From assembly GCA_028281765.1 (NCBI GenBank), contig JANQJF010000039.1, positions 124,001 to 188,000 on the forward strand: DNA of 64,000 nucleotides, read 5' to 3'. Position 1 is the stretch's first letter, and the number at the start of each line of letters is the position of its first letter. Shown here in pieces: positions 17,201 through 24,579 of this stretch. The notes under the pieces are model-generated. The model was given only the letters and a program-made list of their open reading frames with translations, was not told the origin of the DNA and made no database searches. The DNA is from Planctomycetota bacterium. Lineage in GTDB: Bacteria; Planctomycetota; UBA1135; UBA2386. The translations under genes were made by a program, and so were the position numbers.

Positions 17201-17232
17201 GAGCTCGTTACTTCTTAGAAGGAACGGAGCTC
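17201..17232 (+). terminator. Hairpin after the propeller-like gene
   Basis: GAGCTC-GTTACTTCT / AGAAGGAAC-G-GAGCTC forms a stem of about 15 pairs with one mismatch and one bulge, beginning at the base after the stop codon. There is no T tract after it, so it may be a factor-assisted terminator or a 3'-end stabiliser. Confidence 0.55.
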
Positions 17233-17330
17233 GAACGCGCCGGGCCGCATCGGGTCTTTGACCTGGATGGACGCCCGGCGCTCGCTCGACTAGGATCCCC
17301 GCGTCGCGTCAGCGATCCAAAAGGGGCCAC

Positions 17331-19187
17331 ATGTCGAGACGAATCGCGTTCTTCGCGTTCTTGTTGTTCAGCGGCGGACTCACCGCCGACCCACTCCACG
17401 CGCAGTGCGGCGTTCCGTCACCGCCAGCTCCTGGCGCGGTCCCGTTCGACAACCTCCACGTGACGCCCGGCGACTACCGGCGCGCGCGGGGCTTCAACTA
17501 CCTCGCGATCTACCCCTCGCGGAACAAGCTCGGCGCGACGATTCGAGCCGGCCTGCCGTGGCGCGGCGTCGCGTCGAGCACCGCGATGTGGGAGGAGTAC
17601 GACCCCGACGGTCAGACGGCCTTCGAGGTGCACGAACAGCTCCGGCTGATGAAGACGATCGGCGTGAACATCATCCGCGTGTTCATGTCCTACCCGTGCT
17701 GGCACTACTACCACCAGCGTTCGGCGATCGGCCCCAACCAGTACAACGTGCGCTTCGCCGACTTTCTGTCTCGCTGCGAACAGAACGGCATCTACTGCAT
17801 CCCCGTGTTGTGGGACAACACCGGCGCGGGTGCGGGCAACCCGCCGCGGATCGGGCTTCGGAACTACTACTCCGAGCGGCACTTCCACGCGTGGCATTCG
17901 AATCCGGGCATCACCTACATGGAGAAGGCCCTGCTGCGGACGGGCTCGTTCGTCGGCACGCCGGCCGAGACGTACATCACCGATCTCGTCAACGCGGCCA
18001 ACGGGAGCCCGGCCATCGCGATGTGGGAGATCATCAACGAGCCGTTCCAATTCACCGAGCCGTTGCTCGGCCAGGTGATCCAGAGCACTGTCCAGGTGCT
18101 CGACCCGCTGACGAGCGCGCCGATCCTGCTCGGCCTGCCCTGGCAGAACCACGCCTACCACCAGTACGCGCGGATGAGCGAGGTCGACGTCCTTGCGATC
18201 CATCACTACGCGCATACGTCGACGATGGCCGCGCTGCATTCCCAGGTGCACAACGCGACGCACATCCGCCTCGACCCGACGCAGACGTCCGCGACTCCGG
18301 TCTTGCACAAGCCGTTGATCCTCGGCGAAGCGGGGTCACCGGGGTTCGGGCACAGCTACGCCGACGCGATCGACCAAGCGATCCGGGTCCCGCGCCTCGA
18401 TCTCGGCGCGAGTGAGGCCGGCATCGGCTTCATGTCGTTCTCGAGCAACGTCGGCTGGCAGCGCGGCAACTATCCGTTCAAGGCACAGGGTGGCGTGTTC
18501 TACGGGGACGGCACGGTGCGCAATCTCGACGACGTGCACGCGTTCCTCGCGGCCGCGGGCTTGCCGACGACCACGCCGCTCGTGCAGAAGGTGCCGACGA
18601 TCGTGCCGCCGTGTCCGCAGGGGACGCCGGCGACGGAGGACTCGCCGATGTGCGCGGGCTTGGTGCGCCAGACGCCGATCTCCGCGGGACTGGATACCTA
18701 CGCGGAACGCGTCGCTTGGGTGAACGCCCCGAGCACGGACCTTCTCAGCGTCGGCGTCAACCCCGGATGTCCGCCGAACTTCGCCGCGTACGTCGAGCTG
18801 CGCGAGTTCTTCCGCTCGTGCTATCAGGGCATCACGGCTGCCAACGGTTTCGCGTCGCAGTGGCTCGGTAGCATGAACGACGTGACGCCGCCCGGTTTGC
18901 CCAACGGCAATCCGTACGTGAGTCAGGCTTCGGCCCCGGCGCCGGAGTTCGTCCTGCCGATCGCGACCGTCAACATGATCGACTCGTGGTTCGCCTACAC
19001 CGAGCTGCAGCTCGACGCAGCGAACGCGTTCGTGCCGACGCCGTTCACCGCGAGCCTGCTCGCGCAGAGTGCGACCCCGGGACCGTTCGATCCGCGAGTC
19101 CACGGCGAGCACCTCGCGCTCTTGTGTCTGGACGCGCTCGATCCGCTGCGCACGATGATGCGCGACTACGTGATCGCGCAGCAGTGA
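17331..19187 (+). CDS. Secreted GH5-like glycoside hydrolase
   Basis: 618 residues with a signal peptide (MSRRIAFFAFLLFSGGLTADPLHAQ). A TIM-barrel glycosidase of the GH-A clan is indicated by AMWEIINEPFQF, with E237 as likely acid/base after strand 4, and LILGEAGSPGFG, with E333 as likely nucleophile after strand 7. Other clan features: IRVFMSYPCWHYY, YCIPVLWDN, VDVLAIHHYAHTS. The substrate is probably a beta-linked polysaccharide such as mannan or glucan, but this is inferred from the clan only. The last 200 residues are a Cys-rich region without a recognised domain. Upstream there is TAGGAT but 34 nt from the ATG. Confidence 0.75.
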   Translation: MSRRIAFFAFLLFSGGLTADPLHAQCGVPSPPAPGAVPFDNLHVTPGDYRRARGFNYLAIYPSRNKLGATIRAGLPWRGVASSTAMWEEYDPDGQTAFEVHEQLRLMKTIGVNIIRVFMSYPCWHYYHQRSAIGPNQYNVRFADFLSRCEQNGIYCIPVLWDNTGAGAGNPPRIGLRNYYSERHFHAWHSNPGITYMEKALLRTGSFVGTPAETYITDLVNAANGSPAIAMWEIINEPFQFTEPLLGQVIQSTVQVLDPLTSAPILLGLPWQNHAYHQYARMSEVDVLAIHHYAHTSTMAALHSQVHNATHIRLDPTQTSATPVLHKPLILGEAGSPGFGHSYADAIDQAIRVPRLDLGASEAGIGFMSFSSNVGWQRGNYPFKAQGGVFYGDGTVRNLDDVHAFLAAAGLPTTTPLVQKVPTIVPPCPQGTPATEDSPMCAGLVRQTPISAGLDTYAERVAWVNAPSTDLLSVGVNPGCPPNFAAYVELREFFRSCYQGITAANGFASQWLGSMNDVTPPGLPNGNPYVSQASAPAPEFVLPIATVNMIDSWFAYTELQLDAANAFVPTPFTASLLAQSATPGPFDPRVHGEHLALLCLDALDPLRTMMRDYVIAQQ

Positions 19188-19194
19188 CGCCGCG

Positions 19195-20499
19195 TCACTG
19201 CTGCCCGACCACGCAGTCCTGCGCGTTCGTCAGGGCGAAGCCGGGCGCGCCGCCGAGGTGCGCCGCCTGCGTGTAGAGCGTCGCGCCACAGAGCGCGAAG
19301 TCGAGCGGGACCGTGAACGAGATCTGCGCGATCGGGCCAGCGGCCGAGGGCAGCGGCAGCAGGTTGCCCGGCGCCGTCAACAGGTCGGCGAGCAGGTCGT
19401 AGCCGTTGAAGATCGTCACCTGCGTCGATCCGATCGTGCCGAACAGCGACGCGGTGTTGTGGCCCGTCGTCGCGGTATTGATCGTCGCCGTGAAGTTCTC
19501 ACCGATCACCATCGGCGTCGCAGCGTAGCTCTGCGGGTTGATGCCGGAGTTCCGGTTCGTGACGGTCGCGAGTTCGCAGCGGGTCCACAGCTGCGAGCGC
19601 CAGTGCTCGAGCGTGCAACGCATGCGCAGCGCCTGTTCGTACGTGAACTGGTTCATGCACGAGTCGTCGCTGTAGTCCATGTAGTTGTTGACCGGGTCCG
19701 ACGAACCGCAGCTCGTCGAACTGCCGCAGCCGAAGTTCGGTTGCGCCTCGGGGTTCGTGTCGCAGATCAGGTCGCCGCCGGTGTTGCACGAGCCGCTGCA
19801 TCCGCCGTCGAACGTGTGGTAGAGGCCGAGATAGTGACCGACTTCGTGCGTGGTCGTGCGGCCGAGGTTGTACGGGGGGCCGATCGGCGCGTTGCGACCG
19901 ACGGTCTCCCAGAGCATCACGACACGGTCGCGGTTCTGACCGACGATGTTGCCCTGCGGGATGTCCGGCACGTAGCCGAGCGCGCCGCCGCCGTTGTTCG
20001 TGTAGATGTTCAGGTAGCGGTTGGTGTCCCAGGCCAGCGTGCTCCAGTAGTTGCCGCCATCGGAGTACCAGGTGTTGTTCGTGTGGCGAGTGATGCCAGT
20101 CGTCGGGTTGCCCGAAGGGTCTTCGGTCGCGAGATAGAACTCGATACCGGTGTCGTAGCCCGGCGCGCCGAGCGTGCCCGGCTTCGCGCGAAAGTCCTCG
20201 TTGAGCACGTCGATCTGGCTGTGGATCATCGAGTCTGGGATGAAGCCGGTGCCGTTGTTGCGCTGGATCACGTGGACGACGACGGGGATCCGGTAGATCG
20301 AGTTGACCGCGTATTCGGGGGACACCGTGTTCGACGAGTACGCGCAGTCTCCCGGCGCGAACGCGACGCCCGCCTGGAGGTTGCGAGCGGGTGAGCCGCA
20401 GCGACGCGGGTTCTGGGCGTTCGCGGCGTTCGCGATGGTCAGGACGAGCAGCGCGATGCCGAGCGCCAGTTGAAACGGGGAGGAAGAAGTGTGGTTCAT
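19195..20499 (-). CDS. Secreted M43-family (pappalysin/cytophagalysin-like) zinc metalloprotease
   Basis: 434 residues with the signal peptide MNHTSSSPFQLALGIALLVL followed by TIANAANAQ. The zinc site HEVGHYLGLYHTFDGGC, near residue 218, matches HExxHxxGxxH. Downstream are the paired cysteines and CDTNP segment typical of M43B and the Met-turn NYMDYSDDSCMNQFT. The last 110 residues after the protease contain FTVPLDFALCGATLYTQAA and resemble the C-terminal domain shared by other exported proteins here. Likely a surface or secreted endopeptidase. Convergent with the glycosidase gene, 7 nt apart. Confidence 0.9.
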   Translation of the reverse strand: MNHTSSSPFQLALGIALLVLTIANAANAQNPRRCGSPARNLQAGVAFAPGDCAYSSNTVSPEYAVNSIYRIPVVVHVIQRNNGTGFIPDSMIHSQIDVLNEDFRAKPGTLGAPGYDTGIEFYLATEDPSGNPTTGITRHTNNTWYSDGGNYWSTLAWDTNRYLNIYTNNGGGALGYVPDIPQGNIVGQNRDRVVMLWETVGRNAPIGPPYNLGRTTTHEVGHYLGLYHTFDGGCSGSCNTGGDLICDTNPEAQPNFGCGSSTSCGSSDPVNNYMDYSDDSCMNQFTYEQALRMRCTLEHWRSQLWTRCELATVTNRNSGINPQSYAATPMVIGENFTATINTATTGHNTASLFGTIGSTQVTIFNGYDLLADLLTAPGNLLPLPSAAGPIAQISFTVPLDFALCGATLYTQAAHLGGAPGFALTNAQDCVVGQQ

Positions 20500-20641
20500 G
20501 ACAGGGAGTCCGGAAGGGGAACGTCGGTGGGAGCGACGCCTTGTCTATTCCGGAGCCGAGCGCGAGGTGTGTTCGAGATGTTGCCGGCGGAAGATCAGGC
20601 TCGGAGAGAGGCGAGAACGAGCCGATGCCGGCGAACATCTC

Positions 20642-20649
20642 ATTATAAC
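20642..20649. promoter_or_regulatory. Overlapping divergent -10 candidates
   Basis: ATTATAAC reads TATAAT on the minus strand (towards the protease, leader about 135 nt) and TATAAC on the plus strand (towards the response regulator, leader about 30 nt). No clear -35 was found on either strand. It is the only AT-rich patch in the 186-bp divergent region. Confidence 0.35.
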
Positions 20650-20685
20650 ACGTCGTGCAAGGGGCCCTTCCGATCGCCGATTCGC

Positions 20686-21375
20686 ATGCCGACCGATGAC
20701 ATCAAGATCCTGCTCGTCGAGGACGACGACCGCATTCGGCGGGAGATCTGTGGTGCGCTGACGTCCGCGGGTTTCGACGTCGCGGTCAGCGTGTCGGCGC
20801 ATGATGCGCGCAATGCGTTGTTTCGAAAGCTCGATCTCGTCGTGCTCGACCTCGGCCTTCCCGACGGCGATGGACTCGACATCTGCCGCGACTTGCGCGC
20901 GGCCGGGAACTCGGTGCCGGTGTTGATCCTCACCGCGCGCGATGCGCCCGATCAGCGGGTCCTCGGGCTCGACGCCGGTGCCGACGACTACGTGATCAAA
21001 CCGTTTCACGTCCCGGAACTCGTCGCGCGCGTGCGCACGCTGCTGCGGCGTGCGCACGGCACCGTCGCCGCGGGTCCGCTGCGTGCCGACGACGTGTGGG
21101 CGGATCCGGAGTCACGCTCGGCCGGTCGCGGTGACGCTCGATTCGATCTCAAGCCGCGTGAGTTCGACTTGCTCGTGTTCTTGCTCCGGCACCCCGGTCG
21201 AGCATGGACGCGCGTGCAGTTGCTCGATCGCGTGTGGGGTATCGACTACGACGGCGATGAGCGCACGGTCGATTCGCACGTGCGTCGGCTCCGCGCGATC
21301 GTCGAAGACGACGCGAGCGATCCGCGTTTCATCGAGACCGTGTGGGGTGTCGGCTACCGGTGGAGGAGCCCGTGA
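20686..21375 (+). CDS. OmpR-family response regulator
   Basis: 229 residues. Receiver domain: acidic pocket EDDD (12-15), phosphoacceptor D55 in VVLDLGLPDGDG, T83 in ILTARD and K105 in VIKPFH. C-terminal winged-helix DNA-binding domain about 125-228: FDLKPREFDLLVFLLRHPG and ERTVDSHVRRLRAIVED with the usual GVGYRW end. The ATG giving MPTDDIKILLVEDD is the conserved start; the frame extends upstream without similarity. Coupled to the histidine kinase by GTGA. Targets unknown; the convergent cytochrome gene is a candidate from position and the sensor's CxxC motif. Confidence 0.95.
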   Translation: MPTDDIKILLVEDDDRIRREICGALTSAGFDVAVSVSAHDARNALFRKLDLVVLDLGLPDGDGLDICRDLRAAGNSVPVLILTARDAPDQRVLGLDAGADDYVIKPFHVPELVARVRTLLRRAHGTVAAGPLRADDVWADPESRSAGRGDARFDLKPREFDLLVFLLRHPGRAWTRVQLLDRVWGIDYDGDERTVDSHVRRLRAIVEDDASDPRFIETVWGVGYRWRSP

Positions 21376-22835
21376 CCGGGCGCGTGGCCTGGCATCGCCG
21401 CATCGGCGTGCGTCTCGCGATCCTGATCACGGTCGCTCTGATCGCGTTTGACTTCCTCGCGGGCTACGCGTTCGACCACGTCACGGCGTGGGTGGGCGCG
21501 CCTCCGGTCGATACGCCGCTCCAGGTGCTGCACACGGACTGGGTGCGGTCGGACTTCTTGGAAGGCGGGGCGGCACCGACCGGCGAGCGACTCGACGACT
21601 GGGCCGAGCAGCTCTCGGACGAAGGAGTCGCGTTCGTCTGGCTCGACCCGGCCGGAAAGGTCGTCTGCGGGACGCCGGGTTTGCCCTGGTCCCCGGGGGA
21701 CCGGTGGGATTTCCCGGACGCCAACGTCCAGCAGATCGAGTTGCGAGGGCGGCGTGTACACACGACGACCGCGCGAGTGCACGACGACGGCACGCTGCTC
21801 GGCAGCTTCGTCGCAATGCTCGTGGACGAGGAACGTCACGACGTCGCGCACGACGTCGCCGCTGACTCGCTCTTGCCGTACCAGGAGTGCTGGTTCTGCG
21901 AGCCCGAAGTCGGATCGATCGTGCTCGGCGAACGCGAGTGGTCCGAGACGCTCGCACGGGACGAGCGCGTGGCAACGACGCTGTCGATTCTCGTGATGAT
22001 CGCGAGCGCGTTGCTGATCGGGTTCGCGGCGTCGCGGTGGATCACCGGTCGAATCACGCGCATGGCCGAACGGGCCGCCGCGCCGATCGACGGGCCCGAG
22101 TTGCCCGGCCCGTTCGACTCGAGTGGTGAGGACGAGATCAGCGCGCTCGCTGGCGCGATGAACGCGATGCGCGAACGGCTCGCCCAGCGGGACGTCGAGC
22201 GTCGTGAGTGGACGGCCCAGGTCTCGCATGACCTTCGCACCCCATTGACGGCACTGCTCGCGTGTCTCGATCGCGCCGAGTCTTCCCTCGATGACGACGC
22301 GTCGGCGCGCGAGCTCATTCAGGTCGCGCGCATGGACGCGATGCGCGTGCAGGATCTGACGGAGGACTTGCTCGAGATCGCGCGACTCGATGCGAACCTC
22401 GGACTGCGCACCGAACCGGTTCCGCCGGGAGAGCTCGTGCGCCAGGTGGCAGCGAGTCTCGGGCCCTTGGGATCGGAGACCGATGTAAACGTCGAAACCG
22501 AGGTCGAACCGAGTCTGCCGATCCTCGACGCCGATGGCAGCCGCCTGATCCGAACTCTCGAGAACCTCGTGCGCAACGCGATCCGGCACGCGCGGGCCTC
22601 GGTGTGCATCGGTGCGGCCCGCGTCGACGACGGCGTTCGATTCGAAGTCGTCGACGATGGCACGGGTTTCGGGGAAACCGACCGCCTGGGCGAGAGCATC
22701 GACTCGGGTGGTCTGGGACTCGTGGTCGCGCGTCGTGCTGTCGAAGCCCACGGCGGGCGAATCGAGTTCGAGAACCGGCCGCCGGCGGGAGCGTGCGTCT
22801 GGTTCGTGATCCCGACGCCCGCCGGCACCGGCTGA
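21372..22835 (+). CDS. Membrane sensor histidine kinase
   Basis: 487 residues from the GTG that overlaps the regulator's stop. Two membrane spans (about 13-33 and 200-222) enclose an extracytoplasmic sensor of about 165 residues. The sensor ends with ECWFCEPE, a CxxC pair at C173 and C176, suggesting redox or metal sensing. Then HAMP (ITGRITRMAERAA), HisKA with H286 in QVSHDLRTPLTA, and HATPase_c: N box ENLVRNAIRHA, G1 DDGTGFGE, G2 SGGLGLVVARR. Forms a two-component pair with the preceding regulator. Its stop lies 2 nt from the stop of the convergent cytochrome gene. Confidence 0.94.
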   Translation: MTGRVAWHRRIGVRLAILITVALIAFDFLAGYAFDHVTAWVGAPPVDTPLQVLHTDWVRSDFLEGGAAPTGERLDDWAEQLSDEGVAFVWLDPAGKVVCGTPGLPWSPGDRWDFPDANVQQIELRGRRVHTTTARVHDDGTLLGSFVAMLVDEERHDVAHDVAADSLLPYQECWFCEPEVGSIVLGEREWSETLARDERVATTLSILVMIASALLIGFAASRWITGRITRMAERAAAPIDGPELPGPFDSSGEDEISALAGAMNAMRERLAQRDVERREWTAQVSHDLRTPLTALLACLDRAESSLDDDASARELIQVARMDAMRVQDLTEDLLEIARLDANLGLRTEPVPPGELVRQVAASLGPLGSETDVNVETEVEPSLPILDADGSRLIRTLENLVRNAIRHARASVCIGAARVDDGVRFEVVDDGTGFGETDRLGESIDSGGLGLVVARRAVEAHGGRIEFENRPPAGACVWFVIPTPAGTG

Positions 22836-22837
22836 CC

Positions 22838-24415
22838 TCAGCGCGCCAGCGTCAGCGAGTGCCAGATCGTCGTCGCTTTCCGCTCACCCCTGCGGCGGGC
22901 GGCGCCGTTCCAGATCGCGACGCCGAGCTGCACCTTGCCTCCGGGTTCCAAATCGATCTCGCCATTGACCTCGGTTCGCAACGCGCGGCGGAACACGATC
23001 GTCCACTCGCCATCCGCGTAGGATGGGTTCGCGGTCACGCGATGCTTGTCGCGGTCGTAGGGCAGCGTTTGGAACCCGTGGACGCGGACGGAATCCGCAC
23101 CGGTCGACGGCTCCCGGACACCGGGCGCGTGTCGTTGCAGCGGAACGTCGGCCATGTGCGAATGCGGTGGACGCAGGTCGGTCAGGCCCGCGACGTCGCG
23201 GAAGCGGTAGGCCTTCCAGTGCCAGATGTTGACCGGGTTCTCGTCGGAGCCCATGCCGAAGACGGCGGGACGCTCTGCCGCGGAGAACTGGACTGCCGCG
23301 GCGTCGCTGCCGCCCCCGGCGCCGCTCCCGCCGATCAGCCGGTCGTTGCGGGACGTGTCTTGCCAGCGCACGCGCACGGCGAACGTTTCTCCGTCGTGGA
23401 GTGCCGCGACCTTCGCCGCCGCGATCGCGGCGTCGTTCCAGGCGAGCGGCGCGAGCGCGAGTTCGACCTCGTCCGCCTTATCCCAGGCGGCGTCGCCCGC
23501 GTGTTCCGGCACCTGCCCCTCGATCCGCGTCGCGCGGATCTCGGTGTGCCGCTGGCGCAGGCGCTCGTTCGCTCCCGCCGGAATCAGACTCTCGACGTAG
23601 GTGATCAGCGCCGCGGCGGCTTTCGGGTCCTCGACACGGGTCGGGGGCATGACCGACGCCGGCATCCCGGCGACCACGCGCCGGTGCAGTTCTTGCCGCG
23701 TCGAGGGTCCCTTCATGATGCCCGCGGTGAAGTCGCGGACGGTCCAAATTTCGTGCGTGTCGGTCCAGTCCGGCGTCGGCTTGCGGCCCTTGCCGTCGAG
23801 TCCGTGGCATGCGGCGCAGTGTTCGAGGTACGTCTCGCGTCCGAGCTCGAGGGTCTCGGCATCCTGGGGTGCGGCCCCGACGCGCGCGATCGGCTCGCCG
23901 GGAGTCAGGCGCGTTTCGGCGAGCGCGCGGGCGCCGGGGAGCTGAAGACGCAAGCCTTCCGCTTCGGAGGCCGTGCGCAGGTTGCGCGCCAGGCCCTCGA
24001 CCGCGAGGTAGCGCACGTACTCGGCCATGCGTTCGAGAGCGTCGTCGTCCATCCATTCGAACGACGGCATCGAGGATCCCGGCATGCCGCGTCGAATCGT
24101 TCGCGTCAGGTCCGCGATCGTCGGAACGCCGTTCCGGGTGCTCGCGAGCGCGAACTGCCCGAGCGTGAAGTCCCGCGGCGCGGGTGACAGGAATCGCGCC
24201 GCGGCGCCTTGACCGTCGCCGTTCTCGCCGTGGCAGAGCGCGCAGTGCTGTTCGTACGCGGTCGCGATCGAGCCGAAGTCATGGTCGCGCGACGCCATGG
24301 CGTCCGCGACCGAGGGTTCCGATTGGCCACCGGACGCGCATCCGACATACAGAGCGGCCAGCGCGAGGACTCCCACGCCCCATCGCCACGATTGCTGATT
24401 CTCGATTCTTCGCAT
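22838..24415 (-). CDS. Dihaem cytochrome c lipoprotein with ethylbenzene-dehydrogenase-like haem domain
   Basis: 525 residues. ATG preceded by a strong AGGAGG; an upstream extension of the frame is rejected. Lipobox LYVGC with lipidated C26, so anchored to a membrane outside the cytoplasm. Two class I cytochrome c domains: CALCH (58-62, Met ligand candidates MPGSSMPSF) and CAACH (199-203, with MPASVMPP). The last 200 residues (VRWQDTSRNDRLIG, NIWHWKAYRFRD, VAIWNGAARRRGERK) resemble the ethylbenzene/DMSO-reductase-type gamma subunit that binds haem b. It should carry electrons, perhaps to a terminal enzyme encoded elsewhere; no oxidoreductase partner is adjacent. Divergent from the sigma-54-driven gene. 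Confidence 0.88.
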   Translation of the reverse strand: MRRIENQQSWRWGVGVLALAALYVGCASGGQSEPSVADAMASRDHDFGSIATAYEQHCALCHGENGDGQGAAARFLSPAPRDFTLGQFALASTRNGVPTIADLTRTIRRGMPGSSMPSFEWMDDDALERMAEYVRYLAVEGLARNLRTASEAEGLRLQLPGARALAETRLTPGEPIARVGAAPQDAETLELGRETYLEHCAACHGLDGKGRKPTPDWTDTHEIWTVRDFTAGIMKGPSTRQELHRRVVAGMPASVMPPTRVEDPKAAAALITYVESLIPAGANERLRQRHTEIRATRIEGQVPEHAGDAAWDKADEVELALAPLAWNDAAIAAAKVAALHDGETFAVRVRWQDTSRNDRLIGGSGAGGGSDAAAVQFSAAERPAVFGMGSDENPVNIWHWKAYRFRDVAGLTDLRPPHSHMADVPLQRHAPGVREPSTGADSVRVHGFQTLPYDRDKHRVTANPSYADGEWTIVFRRALRTEVNGEIDLEPGGKVQLGVAIWNGAARRRGERKATTIWHSLTLAR

Positions 24416-24444
24416 GACAACCTCCTGACGCGGAGAGCCCTCAG

Positions 24445-24467
24445 ACCTGAGAGGTCGGCTCTCAGGT
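24445..24467. promoter_or_regulatory. Inverted repeat, possible enhancer-binding site
   Basis: ACCTGAGAG-GTCGG-CTCTCAGGT is a perfect 9-bp inverted repeat with a 5-nt spacer. Its centre is about 120 bp upstream of the start predicted from the sigma-54 promoter, a usual distance for an enhancer-binding protein. It could equally be a leader hairpin or operator for the divergent cytochrome gene, whose ATG is 30 bp away. Confidence 0.5.
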
Positions 24468-24550
24468 TTGCGGGAGTTCTGTCCCGGCCTCGTCCGAGAC
24501 CGAGGGCTTTCGGCGTGTGAAGGGTCGATGAGCAAGCCGCATGCCGAACC

Positions 24551-24566
24551 TGGCACGGGACTTGCC
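24551..24566 (+). promoter_or_regulatory. Sigma-54 (RpoN) promoter
   Basis: TGGCACG-GGAC-TTGCC agrees with the RpoN consensus TGGCACG-N4-TTGCW at every position except the last, with the correct -24 GG to -12 GC spacing. The predicted transcript start is near 24577, just before the annotated GTG. Chance occurrence of such a match at the right place in a divergent intergenic region is low. Confidence 0.75.
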
Positions 24567-24579
24567 CGGATGATCAATC

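Noticed and set aside
17258-17296. TTGACC and TAGGAT as a promoter pair for the glycosidase gene
   Set aside because: The spacing is 27 nt, far from 16-18, and the TAGGAT box is 34 nt from the ATG.
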